The notes below the pieces were generated by a model. It saw only the letters and a program-made list of their open reading frames with translations. It did no database searches and was not told the DNA's origin. 19,483 nucleotides of DNA from Clostridiales bacterium (GTDB lineage: Bacteria > Bacillota > Clostridia > Oscillospirales > Acutalibacteraceae). This document shows, in pieces, positions 5,976 to 13,382 of the stretch; position 1 is the stretch's first letter, and the number at the start of each line of letters is the position of its first letter. The stretch lies in assembly GCA_019415925.1 (NCBI GenBank), contig DXYG01000048.1, positions 1 to 19,483 of the forward strand. Direction: 5' to 3'. A program made the translations under genes and the position numbers.

Positions 5976-8068
5976 CAGTAATCATAACCGTTATCAACAG
6001 GACCTGTAGGCTGATTCGGGTCTGTAGGATATTGAGGCTCCTCGGGATAAGTTTCAGGCTCTGTTTCAGGTTCATACGATGGCTCTGTTTCAACAATAAA
6101 ATCGTGTGTAGCCGTTGTTGTTACCGATGATGTTGAGAAATCAATGCTGTATTCACGGTAAGCCTGACCGTCAAGCTGAATAACTACTGTGGAAGTTCCC
6201 GAACCCGTAATTTCAAGCGTGCAGGTTTTATTGTACTTAGGCACAAGTGTTTTTGAATACTGCGGATCAACTACACCGTCAACAATTACCGTCATTTCAA
6301 CGGAAGAATCAGTATTTGTCGGCAGGTCAACGTAAATGCTGACTGTATTTTTGTCGCCCTTGCCCGAGCTTACGGTCAGAGTAACAACAGTTCCTTTGTC
6401 AACCTTACCGTATTGTAAAGGTGACATTCCCAGAACAGTATCTTTAGCTTCTTTACTGTCGTCATCATACTGTGTTTCAACGGTGAGTCCAAGCCCCTCA
6501 AGCTCTGATTTAGCCTCGCTTAAAGTAAGACCCGTAACTGACGGGAGCTGGACCTGCTCCTGCTTTGCACCGTTTGCAACGTAAATATATACTGTTGAGC
6601 CTATAGTAGTCTTAACGCCTGCTTTCGGGAAGGTATCAATTGTATATCCCTTTGGTGTTTTAGTGTTTTCAACATAAACTACTTCAGCCATAAAATTCTT
6701 ATCTTTAAGCGACTGCAACGCTTCTTTTTCGCTGAAATTCGTAACAAAAGGCACGGAAACTTCGGTGTCGGTGCCGTTTACGGTAAGGGTAATTGTTGAG
6801 CCCGACTTAACCTTCATTGAACCTCCAGCAGGCTCCTGGTCAAGAATTGCGCCGATTTCCTTTGATTCGTCGTACTTGCTCTTGATTTCAAACTGGAAAT
6901 TGTTCGGGTTATCCTCTTTTGCTTCAACGAGCGTTTTACCTACATAGTCGGGAACGTCAACGTCCTTTGCCTGAACTGAATTACAGCCTCTGAAAACTGC
7001 AAGTGCAAAGAAAATTGCGCAAACTGCAACAGCCGCAATCAGAATACCCTTAACTGCGTAGTAGGAAGGCTTATGCTCCTTGACAAAATCATCATCCTCG
7101 GGTTCATCCTGACTCGGTCTTTCATCAGATACAGGCTTTTGAATTACCTTTGTTCTGTCGTTCTTTGCATCCTTAATAGAATTAACAAACTTTGTTGGCT
7201 GATTGTCAACAAACGATTTTCCGTAATCAAAAACAATTGACGGATTCAGTCTGAAACGCTCAATATCACTAAGCATTTCGGCAGCAGAGGTGTAACGAGC
7301 CGACGGCTGTTTCTGCATTGCTTTCATTGTAATCTGTTCAAGTCCTATGGGAATTCCGGGGTTAACCTCACGGGGACGTTTCGGTGTTGACTGGAGCTGC
7401 ATAAGTGCAACCGTAACGGCACTGTCGCCGTCAAACGGCAGTTTGCCCGTAAGCATTTCATAGAGCATTACACCGACTGAATAAATGTCGGTTTTTCCGT
7501 CGGTAACATCTCCCCTTGCCTGCTCAGGCGCAATATAGTGAACAGAGCCGATAGCCTGCTCGGTCATTGTGCGTGTTGCCTTGTCGGAGAAACGTGCAAT
7601 GCCAAAGTCTGTTACCTTGATTGTTCCGTCCTGCAAGAGCATAATATTCTGAGGCTTGATGTCACGGTGAACAATTCCGCACTCGTGAGCGTGCTGCAAC
7701 GCCTTTAAAATCTGCGTTGCAAGGTGAAGTGCGTCCTTCCACTCAATTATGCCCTGTCTGTCGATATATTCCTTGAGGGTAATTCCGTCGATATACTCCA
7801 TTACAATGTACTGAATCATATCACCGAAGCTTACGTCGTAAACCTTGACGATATTAGGGTGAGAAAGCATTGCAATAGCCTTTGACTCGTTTTTGAATCT
7901 GCGAATAAACTCCTCGTTGTTGAGGTATTCGTCTTTAAGAATTTTTATTGCAACCTCACGGTCATCGATTGTGTCGGTACAGCGGTAAACATTAGCCATA
8001 CCGCCCACGCCGATAAGCTCATGGATTTCATAACGGCCGTCAAGTCTTTTGCCAATATATTTATCCAA
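5975..8068 (-). CDS. prkC: PASTA-domain Ser/Thr protein kinase PrkC
   Basis: Membrane kinase that senses cell-wall fragments or lipid II and phosphorylates proteins of division, wall synthesis and translation. I place the start at the TTG at 8068, giving 697 residues: AGGAG (8081-8077) lies 8 nt upstream and the product begins DKYIGKRLDGRYEI as usual for PrkC. A six-codon longer form from a TTG at 8086 has no ribosome site. The kinase domain is intact: GVGGMANVY loop (about 20-28), VAIK Lys42, HRD Asp136, DFG Asp154, APE 181-183. A basic/acidic linker leads to one TM helix (about 338-360), three PASTA modules (about 369-432, 435-500, 505-570), an extra beta-rich domain (about 571-655) and a Glu/Pro/Thr-rich tail. 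It is preceded directly by its phosphatase gene and overlaps rsgA by 1 nt. Confidence 0.96.
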   Translation of the reverse strand: MDKYIGKRLDGRYEIHELIGVGGMANVYRCTDTIDDREVAIKILKDEYLNNEEFIRRFKNESKAIAMLSHPNIVKVYDVSFGDMIQYIVMEYIDGITLKEYIDRQGIIEWKDALHLATQILKALQHAHECGIVHRDIKPQNIMLLQDGTIKVTDFGIARFSDKATRTMTEQAIGSVHYIAPEQARGDVTDGKTDIYSVGVMLYEMLTGKLPFDGDSAVTVALMQLQSTPKRPREVNPGIPIGLEQITMKAMQKQPSARYTSAAEMLSDIERFRLNPSIVFDYGKSFVDNQPTKFVNSIKDAKNDRTKVIQKPVSDERPSQDEPEDDDFVKEHKPSYYAVKGILIAAVAVCAIFFALAVFRGCNSVQAKDVDVPDYVGKTLVEAKEDNPNNFQFEIKSKYDESKEIGAILDQEPAGGSMKVKSGSTITLTVNGTDTEVSVPFVTNFSEKEALQSLKDKNFMAEVVYVENTKTPKGYTIDTFPKAGVKTTIGSTVYIYVANGAKQEQVQLPSVTGLTLSEAKSELEGLGLTVETQYDDDSKEAKDTVLGMSPLQYGKVDKGTVVTLTVSSGKGDKNTVSIYVDLPTNTDSSVEMTVIVDGVVDPQYSKTLVPKYNKTCTLEITGSGTSTVVIQLDGQAYREYSIDFSTSSVTTTATHDFIVETEPSYEPETEPETYPEEPQYPTDPNQPTGPVDNGYDY

Positions 8069-8086
8069 AAGGTTCACTCCTATCAA

Positions 8087-8812
8087 TTAATAGATAACTG
8101 TTGCGGTAATGTTATCGCTTCCGCCGCCGTCCTTTGCGCAGTCAACAAGCTTTGTAATAAGTCCCTCTCCACGATTTTCGTGGCAGATTTTTACCATATC
8201 GCCCGTTGAAACGCAGTTAGAAAGTCCGTCGGTACAAATAAGAAGAACGTCGCCGTAGATAAAGTTTGCTTCTATATAGTCAAGTCTTACAGAGGGCTTT
8301 ATGCCAAGCGCTCTTGTAATAAAGTTTTTATTGGGATGATTCTGCGCCTGTTCGTATGTTAACTCGCCTCTGCGCACCATCTCCTGCACAACCGAGTGGT
8401 CCTCGGTAAGCTGTTTTATCTTACCGCCTCTGATTGCGTATGTACGGCTGTCGCCGACGTGGACAACGTGAACGGTTGTGTCCTTGACAAATACAAATTC
8501 ACAGGTTGTTCCCATTCCGGCAAGCTCAGGGTCATTTGTTGAAAGCTCAAATATTTTCATATTCGCATTTACAACAATTTCAGCCATAAGCTCGCCGATT
8601 TGTTCCTTTGTCATATCGTCCTTATATAAATCGGTAATTTTGGTGCTTATGTATTCAACGGCTGTTGCACTTGCAATATTTCCGCCGTTGGCACCTCCCA
8701 TTCCGTCGCATACTACCGCCCAAACACAGCTGGGAGAAATAACTCCGAAGCGAAAGTCGTCCTGATTCTGAGTTCGGACAAGCCCGATGTCGCTTTTGCT
8801 GAATACTTCCAA
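8087..8812 (-). CDS. stp: PP2C-family Ser/Thr phosphatase Stp (PrpC)
   Basis: Metal-dependent phosphatase that reverses PrkC phosphorylation. The 241-residue length matches the bacterial PP2C core. Motifs are NQDD (16-19), VCDGMGGANGG (34-44, metal-binding Asp36), HVGDSRTY in the middle, TDGLSN, and SDNITATVI at the C-terminus with the last metal-binding Asp. The start is TTG at 8812: AAAAGGAGG lies inside the last codons of rlmN and the TTG follows after 8 nt, one base beyond the rlmN stop. No ATG is near. The arrangement rlmN-stp-prkC-rsgA is the standard clostridial order. Termination of rlmN probably delivers ribosomes to this start, which would tie phosphatase level to rlmN translation. 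Confidence 0.96.
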   Translation of the reverse strand: MEVFSKSDIGLVRTQNQDDFRFGVISPSCVWAVVCDGMGGANGGNIASATAVEYISTKITDLYKDDMTKEQIGELMAEIVVNANMKIFELSTNDPELAGMGTTCEFVFVKDTTVHVVHVGDSRTYAIRGGKIKQLTEDHSVVQEMVRRGELTYEQAQNHPNKNFITRALGIKPSVRLDYIEANFIYGDVLLICTDGLSNCVSTGDMVKICHENRGEGLITKLVDCAKDGGGSDNITATVIY

Positions 8813-8813
8813 G

Positions 8814-9851
8814 TTATTTACCTCCTTTTAAAATATGATTTCGCTTAAGCTGACCGCAGGAAGCGTTGATGTCGCTTCCGAGGGTACGCCTTACGGTTGC
8901 CGCAATATTTTTTTCGGCAAGTATATCAATAAAAGACTGCTGTCTTTTTATGTTGCTCTTTATGTACCCTGTTCCCTCAACGGTATTTACGGGAATCAGG
9001 TTAACGTGGCAGTTCATACCCGACAGACGGCTTGCAAGCTCTCTTGCGTTTTCATCGCTGTCGTTTACTCCGCTTATCATTGAATATTCAAAGGTGACAC
9101 GTCTGCCTGTTGTTTTAAAATAATCTCTGCACGACTGTAATAATTCTTCAATAGAATGTTTCTTTGCAATCGGCATTGTTTTCTGCCTGATTTCATCGTT
9201 CGGTGCGTGAAGTGAAACCGAAAGCGTTATTCCAAGGCGGAGCTTTGCAAGCTCGTATATTTTCGGAACGATTCCGCAAGTTGAAAGCGTTATGTGTCGC
9301 ATACCTATGTTAAGTCCGTTATCTGCGGATGCAAGTCTTATAAACTTAATAACATTGTCAAAGTTGTCAAGCGGCTCGCCCATTCCCATAAGCACAACAT
9401 TTGAAATTCTAATATCCAAATCCCTTTGTGCCGCCTCAATCTGTGCAAGCATTTCTGACGGAGTCAGACTGCGTGAAAACCCGCTTTTGCCTGTTGCGCA
9501 GAAGGTACAGCCCATTTTACAACCGACCTGCGTTGAAATGCACATTGACCAGCCGTGCTTATAGCTCATAACCACCGCTTCAACACATTCGCCGTCATTA
9601 AAGGAAAAAAGGTACTTCACTGTTTTATCATACCTTGAAACGAGTTTTTTTTCAATATTTGCAACAGAAATGTAACTACTTGTTTTTAAAAAATCCTTCA
9701 AATCTGTCGGAATATTGCGCATTTCATCAAAATTTGTCACATTTTTTGACAGCCACGAGCGAATCTGCTTTGCACGAAACTTCGGAAATCCGCTGTCTGT
9801 TATGAAATTTTCAAGCTCTTCGTCATTCAAAGATTTTATGTCAATGAGCAA
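8814..9851 (-). CDS. rlmN: Dual-specificity 23S rRNA/tRNA adenine-C2 methyltransferase RlmN
   Basis: Radical-SAM enzyme making 2-methyladenosine at A2503 of 23S rRNA and A37 of some tRNAs. In 345 residues: an N-terminal helical domain, the iron-sulfur motif C111-x3-C115-x2-C118 within VGCKMGCTFCATGKSG, the GMGEPL motif, and the C-terminal catalytic Cys332 in NASCGQL. The paired catalytic Cys in the family is the last cluster-motif neighbour; all expected cysteines are present. The start is TTG at 9851, two bases after the rsmB stop, with AAGG about 8 nt upstream; no ATG occurs before residue 44, which would remove the N-terminal domain. It sits in the operon between rsmB and stp. Confidence 0.95.
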   Translation of the reverse strand: MLIDIKSLNDEELENFITDSGFPKFRAKQIRSWLSKNVTNFDEMRNIPTDLKDFLKTSSYISVANIEKKLVSRYDKTVKYLFSFNDGECVEAVVMSYKHGWSMCISTQVGCKMGCTFCATGKSGFSRSLTPSEMLAQIEAAQRDLDIRISNVVLMGMGEPLDNFDNVIKFIRLASADNGLNIGMRHITLSTCGIVPKIYELAKLRLGITLSVSLHAPNDEIRQKTMPIAKKHSIEELLQSCRDYFKTTGRRVTFEYSMISGVNDSDENARELASRLSGMNCHVNLIPVNTVEGTGYIKSNIKRQQSFIDILAEKNIAATVRRTLGSDINASCGQLKRNHILKGGK

Positions 9852-9853
9852 TT

Positions 9854-11188
9854 TCAGACCTTCTTTCCGAATACTGCAATGTAAAAACCGTCTGTGCCTG
9901 CCGTGTGCGGCATAAGCGTGATTTCGTAGTCATTTTCTTCAAAAGCACGGTTAATCTGAGGCGGAAGCAAAAGCTTAACTCCGTAAAAATCGGAGTGCTC
10001 CTCAAGAAAACGCTGTGCATTTTTGTTGTTTTCGGCAGGATTAAGTGTACAGGTAGAGTACAAAAGACGACCGCCGTTTGCAAGATACTGAGCGCTTTTG
10101 CAGAGAATTTTGTACTGCAACTCAGGCAAATCTTCGGTAATAAGATTATCCTTATAGCGGATTTCGGGCTTTCGGGAGAGGATTCCGAGTCCGCTGCACG
10201 GTACGTCGCAGAGAATTTTGTCTGCAAGAGGCAATGGAATATCCGACGACGCTCCGTCACGCTTAAGTGTTATTATTGAATGTATGCCAAGACGTTTTGC
10301 GCCGTCACCAATTAATTTAAGCTTGTGGTCGTACAAATCGCAGGCAAAGATTTTTCCTCTGTCGCCCATATACTGCGCCGCTGTAAAGGCTTTGCCGCCG
10401 GGTGCCGAGCAGATGTCGAGCATAACCTCTCTCGGCTTTGGCGAAAGAAAGTCAACGCAAAGCTGAGAAGATGCGTCCTGTATATGAAGTTTTCCCGATT
10501 TATAGGCGGATAAACGCTCGATTGAGCCTGTTCCCGTCAGAGAAACTGCGTTTTTGAGGAAGGGTATTTCCTCTGCCGTTACGTTTTCCTTTGCAAGCTC
10601 TGTAATGAGTGAATTTTTATCTGTCTTTAGTGTATTAACTCTTGCGCAGATTTTCGGTCTGCCGCTGAGGGATAATAAAAGCTGTTCGGTATTTAATTCT
10701 CCATAAGAATTAATCCATAACCTTACAAGCTCCTGCGGTGCGGAATACTTGACCGAGTAATATAAAACCTTATCGGATTTATCGGGAAGTCTGTACTTTT
10801 CCTCAGCACGTGTGATACTGCGGAGAATTCCGTTGATAAATCCCGATGATTTTTGAAGTTTATTCTTTTTTGCAAGGTTTACGCTCTCATTTACAGCCGC
10901 ACTTTCGGGGATTTTATCCATAAAAAGGAGCTGTAAAATTCCGAGCCTTAGTATCATTTTTGTTTTTAGTTCAATTTTCCTTAAAGGAATTTTAGAATAC
11001 TGCTTAATAATATAATCAAGAGTAATTTTGCGTTCAAGCACTCCGTAAACGAGTGCGGAAACAAAGGAGCTGTCAAGCCCTGAGAGTTTGTTTTCACGTA
11101 TTGCGTTATTGAGCGCAATATTTGAGTAGGCGTTATCCTGTTCAATTTTCATCAGCACGTTAAATGCTATATTTCTCGGGTTTGACAT
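9854..11188 (-). CDS. rsmB: 16S rRNA cytosine-967 methyltransferase RsmB
   Basis: SAM-dependent m5C methyltransferase of 16S rRNA. The 444 residues comprise an N-terminal NusB-like helical RNA-binding domain (about 1-135), a linker, and a Rossmann methyltransferase domain. Visible are motif I DICSAPGGKAF (258-268), the motif IV catalytic-pair Cys331 in DVPCSGLG, and the motif VI nucleophile Cys380 in YSTCTLNP. The ATG follows GGAGAACTAAA. It starts 18 nt after the zinc peptidase gene and ends 2 nt before rlmN, so the two ribosome-modifying enzymes are made together. Confidence 0.95.
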   Translation of the reverse strand: MSNPRNIAFNVLMKIEQDNAYSNIALNNAIRENKLSGLDSSFVSALVYGVLERKITLDYIIKQYSKIPLRKIELKTKMILRLGILQLLFMDKIPESAAVNESVNLAKKNKLQKSSGFINGILRSITRAEEKYRLPDKSDKVLYYSVKYSAPQELVRLWINSYGELNTEQLLLSLSGRPKICARVNTLKTDKNSLITELAKENVTAEEIPFLKNAVSLTGTGSIERLSAYKSGKLHIQDASSQLCVDFLSPKPREVMLDICSAPGGKAFTAAQYMGDRGKIFACDLYDHKLKLIGDGAKRLGIHSIITLKRDGASSDIPLPLADKILCDVPCSGLGILSRKPEIRYKDNLITEDLPELQYKILCKSAQYLANGGRLLYSTCTLNPAENNKNAQRFLEEHSDFYGVKLLLPPQINRAFEENDYEITLMPHTAGTDGFYIAVFGKKV

Positions 11189-11206
11189 TTTAGTTCTCCA
11201 TATCTT

Positions 11207-11911
11207 TTAATCTCTTCTGCCTCTGGCAATTATAATTAGTCTTAAAAGCTGCATAATTGCGGTAAGGGCAGCGGCAACGTAGGTCATTGCAGCCGCTTGC
11301 AGCGTACGCTTTGCACCTGTGTATTCATCGCCGTAAAGCAAATCTGACTCTCTGATACATTCAAGCGCTCTTTTTGACGCATTAAATTCAACCGGGAGTG
11401 TTGCGATTGTAAACAGCACCGACAGTGAAAACAGAACAATTCCGATATAAAGCAGGACAAAACCGACTTTTGCGGTGAAAATAAGTCCGAGCAGAATTAA
11501 AATCCAGCTTAACTGTGAACCGATTTTTGCCATAGGAAGGATAATACTTCTGATTTTGTTCGGAAGATACCCCTCTGCGTGCTGAACTGCGTGACCTGCT
11601 TCGTGACAGGCTACGCCGACTGCGGCAACGGAATTGCTGTTATATACAGTATCGGAAAGCCTTATAACATTCGTTCTCGGGTCAAAATGGTCGGTCATAC
11701 TGCCCGAAACGTGTTCAATTCTCACGCCTGTAACTCCGTTCTGACGAAGCACGTATTCAGCCGCCTGTGCGCCTGTTATATTGCGTGAATTTCTGATTTT
11801 TGAATATTTTGAAAATGTTGACTGTACTTTAACCTGACAAATCAGCGTAATTATTATGCAGGGCACAATAAAAACAAGATATGTCCAGTCAAAACCGTAG
11901 AAGAATCCCAT
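11207..11911 (-). CDS. Membrane zinc metallopeptidase, YugP/DUF2268-like neutral zinc peptidase family
   Basis: A 234-residue membrane protein of the YugP-type zinc peptidase family. It has an N-terminal TM helix (about 10-26), a soluble segment with the metal-binding HEAGH motif (His103, Glu104, His107), two closely spaced TM helices (about 130-170), a likely third ligand Glu in LPVEFNASKRAL just after them, and a C-terminal hydrophobic helix (about 208-228). The substrate is unknown; by architecture it resembles HtpX-like membrane quality-control proteases. AGGAGG inside the end of fmt sets the ATG, which lies 2 nt past the fmt stop. This gene between fmt and rsmB is a recurrent clostridial arrangement. 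The family call is firm, the precise family name less so. Confidence 0.88.
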   Translation of the reverse strand: MGFFYGFDWTYLVFIVPCIIITLICQVKVQSTFSKYSKIRNSRNITGAQAAEYVLRQNGVTGVRIEHVSGSMTDHFDPRTNVIRLSDTVYNSNSVAAVGVACHEAGHAVQHAEGYLPNKIRSIILPMAKIGSQLSWILILLGLIFTAKVGFVLLYIGIVLFSLSVLFTIATLPVEFNASKRALECIRESDLLYGDEYTGAKRTLQAAAMTYVAAALTAIMQLLRLIIIARGRRD

Positions 11912-11913
11912 AT

Positions 11914-12840
11914 TTAGTCCTCCTGTCCGATAATATCGCCGATTTCAAGCTTGTGACCTGCAAGGAAAGCATCGGCTGTCATTCGCTTTTTGCCCTCGGG
12001 CTGTAACTCAAGAATTTCAACTGACTTTTCACCGCAGGCAACAATAAGCGGTTTTGTAGAAAGCACTTCTCCGATTTTGCCGCTCTTGGGGCAAAGTTTT
12101 GTTGAATAAACCTTTACGTTCTTTCCGCAGATTTTTGTTGTTGCAACAGGCCAGGGGTTGAGTCCTCTCACCTTGTTGTGCACCTCAGAAGCAGATTTTG
12201 AAAAATCAATCGGACAAAGCGACTTGTCAATTTTTGAAGTGTGTGTGGCAAGGCTTTCGTCCTGCTTTTTCGGAGTAATTTCGCCTTTTTCAAGGGCGGA
12301 AAGAGTTTTTAAAATAAGCTCGCCGCCAAGAACTGCAAGGCGGTCAAAAAGCTCGCCCGACGTTTCGTTTTCGCCGATTTCTGTTTCTTCGGTCAGGAGA
12401 ATATCGCCTGTGTCAAGACCGACGTCCATTAGCATTGTTGTGATTCCCGTTACCTTGTCGCCGTTTAAAACCGACTGCTGAATCGGTGCGGCACCTCTGT
12501 ATTTCGGCAGGAGTGAGCCGTGAATGTTGACACAGCCGAATTTCGGTGCGTCAAGCACTGCTATGGGAAGAATTTTTCCGTAAGCGGCAACGACGATTAC
12601 GTCGGGATTGTACTGATTGATAATTTCAAGCGCATCGCCGTTTTTCATCGACTCGGGCTGATAAACGGGAATATTTAGCGACTGAGCACACACCTTTACG
12701 TCAGGAGGGGTTAAAATCATCTTTCTTCCTCTCGGCTTGTCGGGTTGGGTAAATACGGCGCAGACCTCGTGCTCGGAAGAAGCGAGAGCCTTTAGCGCAG
12801 GGACTGCAAAATCGGGAGTTCCCATATAGATTATTTTCAT
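11914..12840 (-). CDS. fmt: Methionyl-tRNA formyltransferase
   Basis: Formylates initiator Met-tRNA using 10-formyltetrahydrofolate. The 308 residues hold the N-terminal formyltransferase domain (about 1-185), with MGTPDFAVP at 6-14, the catalytic Asn105 and His107, HGSLLPKYRGAAPIQ (107-121) and catalytic Asp143 in GLDTGD, then the C-terminal OB-like tRNA-binding domain (about 205-305). The ATG follows AGAAGGTAAAATT. It is directly downstream of def, the enzyme that removes the formyl group, separated by 47 nt; that gap has a small GGTGGA/TCCGCC hairpin of no clear role. Confidence 0.96.
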   Translation of the reverse strand: MKIIYMGTPDFAVPALKALASSEHEVCAVFTQPDKPRGRKMILTPPDVKVCAQSLNIPVYQPESMKNGDALEIINQYNPDVIVVAAYGKILPIAVLDAPKFGCVNIHGSLLPKYRGAAPIQQSVLNGDKVTGITTMLMDVGLDTGDILLTEETEIGENETSGELFDRLAVLGGELILKTLSALEKGEITPKKQDESLATHTSKIDKSLCPIDFSKSASEVHNKVRGLNPWPVATTKICGKNVKVYSTKLCPKSGKIGEVLSTKPLIVACGEKSVEILELQPEGKKRMTADAFLAGHKLEIGDIIGQED

Positions 12841-12887
12841 AATTTTACCTTCTTGTTATCGCAGGCGGATATTGTCCACCCATGAAA

Positions 12888-13364
12888 TCAGATATTCATT
12901 TTCTCTATTTCTTTTGGAGTTAACATTCTAATCGCTTTTTCCTTGAAAATTATGCCCTCAAGGTGGTCAAGCTCGTGGCAAAAAGCCTTTGCGAGCAATT
13001 CTCTGCCCTCGATTGTAAACTCATTTCCGTTTCTGTCCTGAGCTTTAACCTTTACATAATCCGGGCGGCGTGTGTAGCCCCACTCACCGGGGCAGGAAAG
13101 ACAGCCCTCAAGCGTTTCCTGTTCGCCGCTGTAGGCAATAATCTTCGGATTTACAAGCTCGATTACGCCCTCGCCTATGTCAATTACAACAACCCTGCGG
13201 AGTATTCCTACCTGCGGTGCGGCAAGTCCTGCGCCCTGTGCAAGGTGGAGCGTTTCAATCATATCGTCAATTAAATCGGCAAGCTTGCCGTCAAACTTTT
13301 CTACTGTTCTGCATTTTTTTGTGAGGACGCTGTCGCCCTCTTTTACAATTTGTCTGATTGCCAT
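12888..13364 (-). CDS. def: Peptide deformylase
   Basis: Removes the N-formyl group from new proteins. The 158 residues contain the three family motifs: GAGLAAPQVG (44-53), EGCLSCP (86-92) with metal-ligand Cys88, and HELDH (130-134) with both His ligands and the catalytic Glu131. The length and the short C-terminus suit a type 1/clostridial deformylase. The ATG is preceded by AAAGGAAAGGAAAG, and the gene starts 18 nt after priA and precedes fmt, the classical pairing. Confidence 0.97.
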   Translation of the reverse strand: MAIRQIVKEGDSVLTKKCRTVEKFDGKLADLIDDMIETLHLAQGAGLAAPQVGILRRVVVIDIGEGVIELVNPKIIAYSGEQETLEGCLSCPGEWGYTRRPDYVKVKAQDRNGNEFTIEGRELLAKAFCHELDHLEGIIFKEKAIRMLTPKEIEKMNI

Positions 13365-13382
13365 TTGCTTTCCTTTCCTTTG

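Noticed and set aside
8069..8086. Six-codon N-terminal extension of prkC from a TTG at 8086
   Set aside because: No ribosome site for it; AGGAG with 8-nt spacing points to the TTG at 8068, which also gives the family N-terminus.
9841..10260. 139-residue minus-strand reading frame
   Set aside because: Out-of-frame shadow of rsmB, which has complete methyltransferase motifs and length.
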